A stretch of DNA of 14,219 bases from CAYGDT01 sp964348745 (GCA_964348745.1 CAYGDT010000038.1:1-14219), one strand, 5' to 3'. Shown: positions 1-8,090, counted from the stretch's first letter. The notes: generated by a model from the sequence alone, not told the origin. A program made the numbers and translations.

Positions 1-155
1 ATTTCCTTGTGACCGCTCTGCGTCCCATGTGAAAAATTCAACCGAGCCACATTCATTCCTTCGTCGGCAAGTGTATAAAGAATATCCTCGTTCCAAGAAA
101 CTGGTCCGATCGTACAGATGATTTTGGTCCGTCGGAGTGGGAAAAGAGGTTTCAT
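1..155 (-). CDS. pyk: Pyruvate kinase, N-terminal fragment (cut by window edge)
   Basis: Pyruvate kinase converts phosphoenolpyruvate and ADP to pyruvate and ATP, the last step of glycolysis, in the cytoplasm. About 51 codons are visible, reading from ATG at 155 off the left edge. Residues 9-17 read RRTKIICTI, followed by GP and then GMNVARLNFSHG. This is the diagnostic start of the (beta/alpha)8 barrel, and the RLNFSHG stretch carries the Arg, Asn and Ser that in characterised enzymes contact substrate and potassium. The ATG lies eight residues before this conserved block, as usual for the family. A weak GAG is 5-7 nt upstream and a possible -10 (TAGAAT) about 14 nt upstream; no convincing -35 was seen. 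It is divergent from the large surface-protein gene. The family call is certain; integrity of the rest cannot be seen. Confidence 0.93.
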   Translation of the reverse strand, partial: MKPLFPLRRTKIICTIGPVSWNEDILYTLADEGMNVARLNFSHGTQSGHKE

Positions 156-274
156 AGGACTCGAAGAGATTCTAGTGTAGGAAATCGATGCCGAAAAAGG
201 AAATCAGAGCAGAATGGATTGACAATAATTCTTTGCAAATGCAAGCCTCGCGACACGCCCGGGAGAAGGAATTC

Positions 275-283
275 TGGTATAAT
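275..283 (+). promoter_or_regulatory. Extended -10 promoter of the surface-protein gene
   Basis: TGGTATAAT is a perfect -10 hexamer (278-283) with the TGN extension of sigma70-type promoters. There is no recognisable -35 at 16-18 bp spacing, which fits an extended -10 promoter. The ATG at 295 is only 11 nt after the -10, so the predicted 5' leader is about 5 nt, too short for a Shine-Dalgarno sequence; none is present. The same TGGTATA core precedes the TrmB-like gene. The rest of the divergent gap (156-274) shows no further structure. Confidence 0.55.
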
Positions 284-294
284 AGTATGATTCA

Positions 295-3200
295 ATGAAA
301 AATAAACAATTTAGACAACGGGTGCTCACAGGCTGTGCAATCTGCGCAATTGTATACCTGTTTTTCCATCAAGCACGATTGGTTCTTCAGCCGGTCCCCA
401 TTGTATTCGATGCACCGCAGATTGCCTATGGTTACTCGGTCAATGTGTTTTCCGGAACCGTGTATCTGGACGAAGGAACGACAAACGCCGGCGGTGGCGT
501 CGGTGTAGCTATTCATATCAACGGAAGTGCGGCAGGTACAGCCACTACAGATTCCAATGGAGCATATACATTTAACAATCTTAATCTGAATGCACAGGAT
601 GTTGTGACTGTTTTCGAAGACAATGTAGCAAACAACGGAGTTCTGGTTGCCAAATACAACGATGCCGAGATTACGGATAACTCGATTACCGGAATGCACA
701 TCTATAAAAACACGTTGATCCTTCGCACATCAACTTCTGATCTCAGCATTACGACGACAAACCTCGATACTGCGAATAACGCCAACGACTCTGATATCAA
801 CGAGGTCTATTCACTTCCGGGTAACGGTGATCTGCAACTCGCTAGCAATAACAAGCTCTTTGTTTGGACTGGCACAACGCACAGAAGTAGCGGAAGTATC
901 TACACGCACGATCTAAAAGTTGTCGGAACCCTGAATACAGGCTCAAATAACGTCACCGCATCCGGTTCTGTGACAATCAGCGGTACATACGACACAACCG
1001 GATATCTTAAACTCAATTCAGTATCCTCCGGTGAACTATTGGTTATGAGCGGAGATTCTGCAAACAATCTCTATATCGATAATGGATTAGAAGCGTATTT
1101 CCGCATGGACGAAGGTACAGGAACTACTCTCAGTAGCAGTACATTGAACACACAGACCGGCGGTACTCTTGAAAACGGTACAATCTGGGCGCAGATGAAT
1201 ACTGGCACTACTCTTTTTTACAACACGAAGAACCTTGAATTTGATGGCAGTAATGACGATGTTGATTTTGGTGATTCCTACGATCTCTCGACATCGCAAA
1301 AACGCACGTTCAGCGTTTGGTTTCGCAGAGATTCTGCAACTACGGAAGACATATTATTTGCGAAGAAAACAGGCTCCGGAGTCACTGCCGGTTACATTCT
1401 TTACATTGACGACACGACAGATACATTGAATTTCCAAGTCGCTGACGGGACGAATCACTACCTTGTTACGTCGCGCTCGACCGTCACCGATCAAAATTGG
1501 CATCATGCTGCAGCCTCCTACGATCCACTGAACGCAAATGCGACAAATATATTCTTGGATGGCTCCATAAATGTCAGCACGAAAGCAGGCAATCTTGTTT
1601 CAGGTGGAATAATCTCCACAGCAGTAAGCAATGCAGAGTCGCTCCTCATTGGTGCATCTGCATCGGGATACGGTCCGCTTGACGGAGCTCTGGATGATTT
1701 TCGTATTTATTCACGCGCAATGACGGGCTCAGAAATTACTGCACTCGCTGCCGGTAGGAAATCTACCGGATCGGGAACCTATTATCTGGGATCAAATCTT
1801 GAAGTCACGGGCGATTTAGGCATTTTCGCAGGTACACTAGATGTCGGCAATAATTACGCAGTCAGCGTTGCAGGCGATCTTTCGCTCTATGGACTTCTTC
1901 GTACCAATAGTGGAACAGTCACTCTGAACGGAACAAGCCAAGCCATCAACGGCTCCACTGCATTCAGGAATATCGCAAAAGCCGTTACCACTGCAAGGAC
2001 CTTGACATTTGAGCGCCACACCCAGCAGACAGTTTCTGGGTCCTTATCGCTTCAGGGAGCTGTAAACCAGGTACTGAGCTTGCGCGCAAGCGTTTCAGGT
2101 TTGCAATCGCGTCTGATTGTCGAGGGCTCCGGTCCAACAACGTTGCAATATCTTGATGTGAAAGACAACAGTGCTTCAAGCGGAAAGCTCCTTTCCTGTA
2201 CAACGGGTTGTATTGATAGCGGAAATAATTATCACTGGAATTTTACAGGGTCGTGTGGTGACGGCGTGAGGAATTCCGGAGAGCAATGTGACGATGGAAA
2301 CAACAACAACGCAGACGCCTGCCCAAATGATTGTCAGTATGCAGCATGCGGAGACAATGTGAAGGAGGGTCTGGAGGAATGTGAGCCCCCAAATGTAGGT
2401 GCTTGTTTAAGCAACTGTCTCTTTAGAACGGGTGGAGGCGGCGGCGGCGGAAATGGATCATCTGCCGCGTCGTCCGAGTCGTCGTACTTTACGCATCCCG
2501 TCCCTCCGGATGGATGCGGAAATGGTGTTGTGGACAAAGCAGGAGAAGAATGCGATTCCGGCGAACACCAAAACGGATATGGAACGTGTTCGTATGATTG
2601 TAAGCTCCTCTACTGCGGAGATGGAGTTATCAGCCCCCAGACAGGTGAAGACTGTGAGCCCATACTCAAGTCACAAGAGGGGAATGTAAAAGTATTTGAG
2701 GTTGCACTCTGTGGCGAAACTTGCACAGCACCCGAAGTTTCAAAAACCGGGACAACAATCGGAGGATGCAGGAAATTCATACGTCCACCGTGCAGTACCA
2801 GTTCTTCTTCATCATCTTCGCAGGCTAGTATAACTCACTATCAGTGTGGAGACGGTACTATTGATCCTGGAGAAGAATGCGACTTCGGCGGGCTCTGTAC
2901 CGGAGGAAGCTACGGGGGTTCGTTTTGGACAGATAAGGCATCTGCAGCGATCTGCAAATCCGGAGGAGGAATAACTGTTCCTGCGCCGGAGGACGGTTGC
3001 TCAGAGACATGTATTATTGAATTCTGTGGTGATGGACTATTGCAACCACGCGGTGCAGATAATCAGCCGAGTACTGCCGACGATGAAGCTTGCGATAACG
3101 GAAGCGTCTGTTCTCATGATGCCACGGTAGCGTGTCGCCTCGATGCTGATTGTGGCAATGGAAACACATGCGCATACAATGAAGCGAAAGATGCAAACTG

Positions 3201-4272
3201 CAGCCCTCGATGCGTTTTGTCCGTAAAGAATGTAGTAAAAGAGACACTTCCTAATTCTGACGAGGTAAACCCCATTCCGATTGCCCAGTCATCATCCATG
3301 CCAAATCAGCCTATGCAAGCATATTGTGGCAATGGAGAAATCGAAGAGCAAGAAGAGTGTGATCAAGGAGATGAAAATTCGAATGATGCTGCCGATTCTT
3401 GCAGGCGCAATTGCACCCTGCCACGGTGTGGAGATGGAATTCTCGATAGCGGTGAGGAATGCGACGGAAGTCTTGCTTGTCTATCGAGTTGCATCTTAAA
3501 GCGTCAAACATTCGCGGTCTGCGGAAACGCTATCACAGAAACCGGAGAGCAATGTGATGATGGAAACTCGGAGAGTAACGATGGATGCAGTCGCTTCTGT
3601 TTAGAGGAAAACGTCGTAGTAATTTCAGCAATCTGTGGGAATGGTATCGTGGAAGCTGACGAGAATTGCGATGATGGAAATCAGTCTGATGATGACGAGT
3701 GCACGAATTTGTGCAGTAAGCCGGAGGCTAAAACTCCCAAAACTGTCCCCGCACAATTCAGACTCGATGCAGATGTAGTCATTGTTAATCCAACGGAAAT
3801 CGCAATCGCACTGAAGTTCATTCCGGAGACGGATCCTTGTTCTAGGATGATCATCAAAGGGCAAGAGCAAAAAGCTGCAGTGATCCGCGAAGTCGCACTG
3901 AAGCAGAAAATACCAATTATTCGAGATATAGATCTCGCACACAAGCTTTATGAGAAGTACCAGCCTGGCGATACTATTTCGGGGAGAGTTCCGTGCGTTG
4001 AAATTAACGCAATGAAACAGCAGCGCAGAGATGTTCTAAAACCCTCAGCTCCTTCACCAAAGACCGATATTCCAGTAAAGGTACTGAAGCCCGAAATACC
4101 ATCGGTGACGACATCGGTACCCATAGCTCAATTAATACAACCCTATGCGCAGGTGCTTCCAGCCGTAGTTGGTAAACCACCGGTGGGAGATACCGGACCA
4201 GGGCTCATAGGTGTTGCAGTCGCCGGTGTTGCGGCAGGGGTAGGGTGGCTCAAGCGCAGGAGGCATCAGTAA
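295..4272 (+). CDS. Giant surface protein: LamG, DUF4215-type Cys-rich repeats, FlhB/SctU-C-like domain, C-terminal anchor
   Basis: A 1325-residue modular, probably cell-surface protein. Residues 9-25 are a hydrophobic signal or anchor segment after a basic start. Residues 46-110 look like a carboxypeptidase-regulatory-type beta sandwich. Residues about 110-262 and 490-650 are Gly/Ser/Thr-rich beta-strand repeats. Residues 264-486 form a LamG/concanavalin-like domain (starting GLEAYFRMDEG, ending with LDGALDDFRIYSRAM), typically a glycan- or protein-binding fold. Residues 654-1140 hold about ten Cys-rich repeats of the form CGDGxxxxGEQCDDGN, interrupted by poly-Gly (about 713-721) and poly-Ser linkers. 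Residues 1155-1240 resemble the FlhB/SctU autocleavage domain. A Pro-rich linker leads to GDTGPG, a hydrophobic segment (1303-1319) and a KRRRHQ tail, the plan of a surface-anchoring signal. The frame is open throughout. A role in adhesion or surface coat is inferred; the ligand is unknown. Confidence 0.88.
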   Translation: MKNKQFRQRVLTGCAICAIVYLFFHQARLVLQPVPIVFDAPQIAYGYSVNVFSGTVYLDEGTTNAGGGVGVAIHINGSAAGTATTDSNGAYTFNNLNLNAQDVVTVFEDNVANNGVLVAKYNDAEITDNSITGMHIYKNTLILRTSTSDLSITTTNLDTANNANDSDINEVYSLPGNGDLQLASNNKLFVWTGTTHRSSGSIYTHDLKVVGTLNTGSNNVTASGSVTISGTYDTTGYLKLNSVSSGELLVMSGDSANNLYIDNGLEAYFRMDEGTGTTLSSSTLNTQTGGTLENGTIWAQMNTGTTLFYNTKNLEFDGSNDDVDFGDSYDLSTSQKRTFSVWFRRDSATTEDILFAKKTGSGVTAGYILYIDDTTDTLNFQVADGTNHYLVTSRSTVTDQNWHHAAASYDPLNANATNIFLDGSINVSTKAGNLVSGGIISTAVSNAESLLIGASASGYGPLDGALDDFRIYSRAMTGSEITALAAGRKSTGSGTYYLGSNLEVTGDLGIFAGTLDVGNNYAVSVAGDLSLYGLLRTNSGTVTLNGTSQAINGSTAFRNIAKAVTTARTLTFERHTQQTVSGSLSLQGAVNQVLSLRASVSGLQSRLIVEGSGPTTLQYLDVKDNSASSGKLLSCTTGCIDSGNNYHWNFTGSCGDGVRNSGEQCDDGNNNNADACPNDCQYAACGDNVKEGLEECEPPNVGACLSNCLFRTGGGGGGGNGSSAASSESSYFTHPVPPDGCGNGVVDKAGEECDSGEHQNGYGTCSYDCKLLYCGDGVISPQTGEDCEPILKSQEGNVKVFEVALCGETCTAPEVSKTGTTIGGCRKFIRPPCSTSSSSSSSQASITHYQCGDGTIDPGEECDFGGLCTGGSYGGSFWTDKASAAICKSGGGITVPAPEDGCSETCIIEFCGDGLLQPRGADNQPSTADDEACDNGSVCSHDATVACRLDADCGNGNTCAYNEAKDANCSPRCVLSVKNVVKETLPNSDEVNPIPIAQSSSMPNQPMQAYCGNGEIEEQEECDQGDENSNDAADSCRRNCTLPRCGDGILDSGEECDGSLACLSSCILKRQTFAVCGNAITETGEQCDDGNSESNDGCSRFCLEENVVVISAICGNGIVEADENCDDGNQSDDDECTNLCSKPEAKTPKTVPAQFRLDADVVIVNPTEIAIALKFIPETDPCSRMIIKGQEQKAAVIREVALKQKIPIIRDIDLAHKLYEKYQPGDTISGRVPCVEINAMKQQRRDVLKPSAPSPKTDIPVKVLKPEIPSVTTSVPIAQLIQPYAQVLPAVVGKPPVGDTGPGLIGVAVAGVAAGVGWLKRRRHQ
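2254..3720 (+). repeat. Protein-level array of about ten DUF4215/Myxococcus-type Cys-rich repeats
   Basis: Within the surface protein, residues 654-1140 carry repeated units opening with CG(D/N)G and continuing with EE/EQC(D)DG and a later C...C pair. The cleanest copies are the first, ninth and tenth (GEQCDDGN or ENCDDGN). Copies two, four and six are degenerate or carry insertions. The spacing of paired cysteines suggests disulfide-stabilised modules exported out of the cytoplasm. The copies differ strongly in DNA sequence, so this is an old array rather than a recent tandem expansion. Confidence 0.85.
3757..4014 (+). other. FlhB/YscU/SctU C-terminal autocleavage-like domain inside the surface protein
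   Basis: Residues 1155-1240 align without gaps to the cytosolic C-terminal domain of the type III export switch protein FlhB. ADVVIVNPTEIAIALKF corresponds to the FlhB consensus ADVVxTNPTHxAVALKY. Then follow (I/V)(I/A)KG (1187-1189), IREVA (1197-1201), IPII (1206-1209), LAHKLY (1214-1219) and a G-x-x-I turn (1225-1228), all matching in order and spacing. In FlhB and SctU the chain cuts itself between Asn and Pro of NPTH. Here N1165, P1166 and T1167 are kept and His is Glu (E1168). The four-helix membrane domain of FlhB is absent, and no other type III genes are nearby. The alignment is made from memory of the family; activity is untested. Confidence 0.8.
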
Positions 4273-4275
4273 ACA

Positions 4276-5673
4276 TCAATGCAGAGCGTTAAATTTCTCT
4301 CGTGCCTGACGATCGTTCGGTGTTAATAAGAGTAGTTCCCTATAGAGAGCTCTGGCTTCGTCGGTCTTTTCTAAATGTGCTTTGACTTGAGCTAAATTGA
4401 AAAGCGCAGTCGTCGTACGACGGATAACAAGCGATCGTTCAAAAAGTATTTCTGCCTCCTCAAGGTTTCCCTTCTGGGCTGCAAACCCTGCCAAATTTGT
4501 ATAGGCAACATAAGAGAGTTGCCCTACAGAAATGACGCGGCCAAACAGAGCTTCGCTGTCGTGCCAGTACCCGATTTGCCGAAAGGTGACGAAGCTGAGT
4601 GCAGTGACGACGAGAATGCCTACACTCCAGTATCTACCCAGAAGGTAACCGAATAGTGCGATAGGTCCGAGAATTGCAAGATAGGAATAACGATCGGATG
4701 TCAGGTAGGTATCTGGTATTCCAAGCTCCCCGCCTTTCTGCATGTTGAGAAGTGATGGTGCTATCAGAATTAAAACCCAGGCAAGCGCACATTGGATGGA
4801 CTTCCGATGCGGACTTAAAATCAAGCTGCATGCTATGAGCAGAGTTAGGATTACAGCGCTCATAAAAATATATCCATTGAACATCGTTACGTGCTCCGTA
4901 AAAGGATAGAAGATTGTTAATCCCACTGGAAAGACAATGTGACGCAGTGTCAGAAGTACGGATGCGGGCGAAAGGAGAAGAACTGCTATAGGGTTGGAGG
5001 CTTGTACGTGCTTTCCAGCAATCGCAATGATCAGAAATAGAATTGAAAGAACAACGTATGGCAGCTTTTCCATGAGTAACTTGCGCGAGAAGCGCTCACC
5101 GAGGACCAAATCTAGTAGCAGCAGACAAAGTGGCAATGGGAATATGGATACTTTCGAAAGGAGACCGCAGAGGAACAGCACCATACTGAGATATTTCTGC
5201 GCACCAGATTCCTTCCGACGGAGGTAGGTGTAGGTACTCGCTAGAAAAAACATCGAGGCCAGAAGATCTTTCCTTCCGCTTACCCACGCAACAGATTCAA
5301 CTTGTAGTGGATGCAGAGCGAAGAGCAGTGTGCAGAGCACTGTGAGTTGAAGCGTAAAAATTCGTCGGAAGATTAAAAAAACCAGCAGCGTTGAAATAAG
5401 ATGCAGCACGATATTTGTGCTGTGATAGAGCAGGGGACTCCCTCCGACAAGCGACCACTCGATTTGATGGCTGATGAGCGTTAGCGGAATATAAAGCTCC
5501 GGGTCATAGGATGAAAATGCTTTCCCGATGTTGCCAAGCGTCAATCCGTGTACGGTTGGATTATCAAGAATGAGAAGTTCATCATCAAAGTAGAGGAAAT
5601 CTCCAAAAGCTGCAGACAGGAAGACAATGCTCACAAAGGCGAGAACAGCGCCGGCTACAACATTCTGTCTCAT
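4276..5673 (-). CDS. TMTC-like GT-C membrane glycosyltransferase with C-terminal TPR repeats
   Basis: A 465-residue polytopic membrane protein with about ten hydrophobic segments. Residues 28-31 (YFDD) give the acidic pair in the first extracytoplasmic loop typical of GT-C enzymes. Residues 84-91 (HSTNIVLH) and 121-136 (HPLQVESVAWVSGRKD) match conserved motifs of TMTC/PMT-type proteins, which transfer sugars (mannose in animal TMTCs) from lipid-linked donors to proteins. Residues from about 386 to the end are TPR helices (LEEAEILFERSL, then DEARALYREL). Donor and acceptor here are unknown. The ATG is 8 nt after the stop of the upstream ATPase gene, so translation is probably coupled; a GGAG lies 20 nt upstream, too far to act normally. 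The gene converges on the surface-protein gene with a gap of only 3 bp and no terminator. Confidence 0.75.
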   Translation of the reverse strand: MRQNVVAGAVLAFVSIVFLSAAFGDFLYFDDELLILDNPTVHGLTLGNIGKAFSSYDPELYIPLTLISHQIEWSLVGGSPLLYHSTNIVLHLISTLLVFLIFRRIFTLQLTVLCTLLFALHPLQVESVAWVSGRKDLLASMFFLASTYTYLRRKESGAQKYLSMVLFLCGLLSKVSIFPLPLCLLLLDLVLGERFSRKLLMEKLPYVVLSILFLIIAIAGKHVQASNPIAVLLLSPASVLLTLRHIVFPVGLTIFYPFTEHVTMFNGYIFMSAVILTLLIACSLILSPHRKSIQCALAWVLILIAPSLLNMQKGGELGIPDTYLTSDRYSYLAILGPIALFGYLLGRYWSVGILVVTALSFVTFRQIGYWHDSEALFGRVISVGQLSYVAYTNLAGFAAQKGNLEEAEILFERSLVIRRTTTALFNLAQVKAHLEKTDEARALYRELLLLTPNDRQAREKFNALH

Positions 5674-5681
5674 AGATATCG

Positions 5682-7925
5682 CTATATGAGCGGCTCCTCA
5701 AATTTCTCCTCCACCATAGAGAGTTCTTCCTTGCTCGGCGGTTTTGTCGCAGCTTCGTCCCAGCGTTGGAGGAATTCTTCGACTTGTTTCTTCGGTGCGC
5801 AGTATTTCTCTCGCGACAGATTTCTGATCTCGTTAGTCAGATCTTCCTCAATCTTTGGGACGTCGAGCGTTCTGCCGGAAAACGGCTCACGGATCTCGCC
5901 GTTGACAGACATTTTTATGTAAAACTCGCGCACGCCAAGGTTGATGATGTCGCGCTCCTTGAAGATCGGCTCGAACTCCTTTTCCAGTACTGTTGCGTCT
6001 TCTGCACCGACACGGAACGAGATGATGGATCCGACGTTACCAAAGACGGTCTGGCGGATCTTCTCGCTCAGTTGCCCCATGTACTGGTGCGCGATCGTTA
6101 GATTCAGGTGATACTTGCGTGCTTCGGAGAGAATTTCATAAAACGTATCCGTGGCAAAGTTTTGGAATTCATCGACGTAGAAGTAGAAATTCGTACGCTT
6201 CTCTTCCGTGACATTTTGGCGCGCCATGGCAGCCTGATAGATTTTCGTGATGATCATGGAGCCGATCAATGAAGAGTTCTCCTCTCCAAGAAGACCTTTC
6301 GAAACCTTCATGAGCAGTATTTTTTTATTGTCCATGATATCGCGAATATCAAATTTCATTTCTGGCTGCCCGACGACGTTTCTGATCATGTTTGTTGCGA
6401 CGAACTGTCCGACTTTATTGAGTAGGGGAGTGATGGCATCCGCATCGAACTTTTCGCTCCATGCGGCGAACTCCGAAACCCAGAAGCTCTTGACGACGTT
6501 ATCGTTGATACGCGCCACGATTTTCTGACGATAGTTCTTGTCCGTCAGCATTTTGAGAATCGAGAGAATCGACGTATTCGGACTGTCGAGCAACGCGAGA
6601 ATGGTGTAGCGCAGCACGTGTTCCAGTCGATCGCTCCAGTTGGTTCCGAAAAGCTTTTTGAAGATATCAATAATACCGATGGTCAGCTGCATCTTGTATT
6701 CGTCCTCCACTCTTTCAAGCGGGTTGAATGCTATAGGGAAACCCGTATCTGCCGGATCAAATAAAATCACATCATTCATGCGCTCGCGCGGCACGTAGCG
6801 GAGTACCGCGTCGACAAGGTCTCCGTGAGGATCGAGTACGGCAACACCCTCGCCGTTGACAATGTCTTTATGAATGAGTAGTTCCAACAGTTTGCTTTTG
6901 CCGGAGCCGGACTTGCCTACAACGTATAAGTGACGCCTTCGGTCTTCTCGCCTTATACCAAACGGAACGAAGTTATTATGGTAGTTCGTGATACCAAATG
7001 ATGAAACATCCTGTTCCCCTGCACGAGGAAGATCTTGCGGAGGGTCGGATTTCCGTGCAAGAACGTGGACGATATGCGGTACAACATCACTGTTTGGCAA
7101 ATGGTAGATTGTCGAGACTTCCTGTGCACTTAAGATAAATGAGGATGCATGTTTGCGAGATCTGAATTGCTCGGCAAAGGTAGGGTTTGTTGAAATGCGA
7201 CCGGACGTAAACCCGTTGATGTCGGTGTCTGTGAAATGGTAGAACGAGTCGATCACAGCACCGATCTTTCGTTTTGCTGTTTCCTGATTCTTCGCGATGT
7301 AGGCAATGCGAATACTGACTTTAAACGGCTTGGACTGCTCCTTTACTTCCGCAAGCTGGAAACGCCGAACGTTGACACCCTTCAATCCTTCTTTTCGCAG
7401 TCGATCTCGAATAGAGAAAAACTTTTTGATGCGTACAAAAATAAAACGCCAGTTGCGTTTGAGGTGATAGAGACCGGTGTCGTCCTCCGGAGAGGTAATG
7501 ATCTGCACCCAAACCTGTTCTCCGCTTTCGATTTTAGAAATAACAGAGAAGAGACGTGACATGCTGTCTTCTTCGAACTGGTCATAGGTGCGAATTGGGT
7601 ACACATCTTTTTCCTGAAGTTTCATTGAAGTACCGGCAATTGCCTGTTGCTCCGGCTTAAACAGCTCAGTGTAGTCTTTGGTGTGACGAATCTCCGCTTC
7701 CGGGAAAATTGAATACAGGAGACCTTCTATGGTTTCCTGGTACCGCTGCTCAACAGCCAGATAAAAATACGTATACTGCTCGTACCCGAAGTATTCAAAG
7801 GAAAACCGCACGCTCGTTACCGTGTTACGAAGGGATATAAGCAGTTCCTGGAATTTGGATTCCAGCTTTGTTTTCTCATCTCTTCCTTGAGGAATGATGA
7901 TCTGAAGATGACTGAGTTTTGCCAT
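5682..7925 (-). CDS. Type IV coupling protein-like (VirD4/TraG/TrwB class) ATPase
   Basis: A 747-residue P-loop ATPase. Walker A is GKSGSGKS at residues 337-344, followed by the DPHGD motif typical of this class. Walker B is FYFYVDEF with D585 and E586, followed by a helical sensor region containing AHQYMGQL. The C-terminal half matches the type IV secretion DNA-binding (TraD/TrwB) domain. The N-terminal 300 residues are an alpha/beta region common to patescibacterial members. No N-terminal membrane segment is evident, unlike classical VirD4, so membrane docking would need a partner. Such proteins pump or recruit DNA or protein substrates in conjugation or type IV pilus-like systems, but no relaxase, VirB or pilin gene is in the window. 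The start is fixed: an in-frame TAA directly precedes ATG. It is followed by the TMTC-like gene. Confidence 0.85.
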   Translation of the reverse strand: MAKLSHLQIIIPQGRDEKTKLESKFQELLISLRNTVTSVRFSFEYFGYEQYTYFYLAVEQRYQETIEGLLYSIFPEAEIRHTKDYTELFKPEQQAIAGTSMKLQEKDVYPIRTYDQFEEDSMSRLFSVISKIESGEQVWVQIITSPEDDTGLYHLKRNWRFIFVRIKKFFSIRDRLRKEGLKGVNVRRFQLAEVKEQSKPFKVSIRIAYIAKNQETAKRKIGAVIDSFYHFTDTDINGFTSGRISTNPTFAEQFRSRKHASSFILSAQEVSTIYHLPNSDVVPHIVHVLARKSDPPQDLPRAGEQDVSSFGITNYHNNFVPFGIRREDRRRHLYVVGKSGSGKSKLLELLIHKDIVNGEGVAVLDPHGDLVDAVLRYVPRERMNDVILFDPADTGFPIAFNPLERVEDEYKMQLTIGIIDIFKKLFGTNWSDRLEHVLRYTILALLDSPNTSILSILKMLTDKNYRQKIVARINDNVVKSFWVSEFAAWSEKFDADAITPLLNKVGQFVATNMIRNVVGQPEMKFDIRDIMDNKKILLMKVSKGLLGEENSSLIGSMIITKIYQAAMARQNVTEEKRTNFYFYVDEFQNFATDTFYEILSEARKYHLNLTIAHQYMGQLSEKIRQTVFGNVGSIISFRVGAEDATVLEKEFEPIFKERDIINLGVREFYIKMSVNGEIREPFSGRTLDVPKIEEDLTNEIRNLSREKYCAPKKQVEEFLQRWDEAATKPPSKEELSMVEEKFEEPLI

Positions 7926-7934
7926 TTAGAGCTT

Positions 7935-7963
7935 ATTTTTGCATGAAATCGGTGTTTTGTAAA
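7935..7963 (-). promoter_or_regulatory. Weak candidate promoter of the ATPase gene
   Basis: On the minus strand TTTACA (7963-7958) is separated by 17 bp from AAAAAT (7940-7935), matching the sigma70 consensus at 5/6 and 4/6 positions. The start codon would be about 3 nt from the predicted transcription start, matching the short-leader trend of this window. The -10 box is poor, so this is tentative; the gene could also be read from the Cys-rich gene upstream. Confidence 0.25.
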
Positions 7964-7977
7964 TGGGTTTAGGCAGC

Positions 7978-8007
7978 GACTTTAAACGGTGCGGAGCATA
8001 GGTTGCA
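7978..8007 (-). pseudogene. 30-nt relic of a Cys-rich paralogue N-terminus
   Basis: Read on the minus strand, these bases encode CNLCSAPFKV and then run into a stop codon three codons on. The matching segment of the paralogue starting at 14119 encodes CTQCSAQFEV, and the two DNA stretches agree at 25 of 30 positions by hand count. This is the first half of the N-terminal zinc ribbon of the family. Stop codons flank the stretch and no ATG precedes it, so it is not a gene. It suggests that another family copy once stood here and decayed or was deleted. A chance match is possible because the segment is short. Confidence 0.45.
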
Positions 8008-8020
8008 GGTTTAATTTATG

Positions 8021-8090
8021 GAGCTTATAGCTTACAGCTTGTAGCGAAATTAAAGCTGCTAACTATCAGCTATCAGCTACAAGCTCGCTA
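8021..8090. repeat. AGCTNNN heptad repeats arranged as an imperfect inverted repeat
   Basis: The left arm (about 8021-8045) steps at 7 bp: AGCTTAT, AGCTTAC, AGCTTGT. The right arm (about 8059-8086) is the reverse complement style: ATCAGCT, ATCAGCT, ACAAGCT. The arms can pair into a long imperfect hairpin with a short loop. The block touches the TAG stop (8088-8090) of the Cys-rich gene, so it may act as that gene's transcription end or mRNA-stabilising hairpin. There is no clear T-tract. A related block lies at 10649-10740. Confidence 0.75.

Noticed and set aside
2431..2480. Poly-Gly/Ser stretch as a frameshift or phase-variation tract
   Set aside because: The codons are mixed (GGT, GGA, GGC) rather than a long mononucleotide run, and the frame stays open on both sides, so it is read as a linker.
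3757..4014. A real type III secretion or flagellar export gene
   Set aside because: Only the C-terminal domain of FlhB/SctU is present; its membrane domain and all other export genes are missing, and the domain is in frame within a surface protein.
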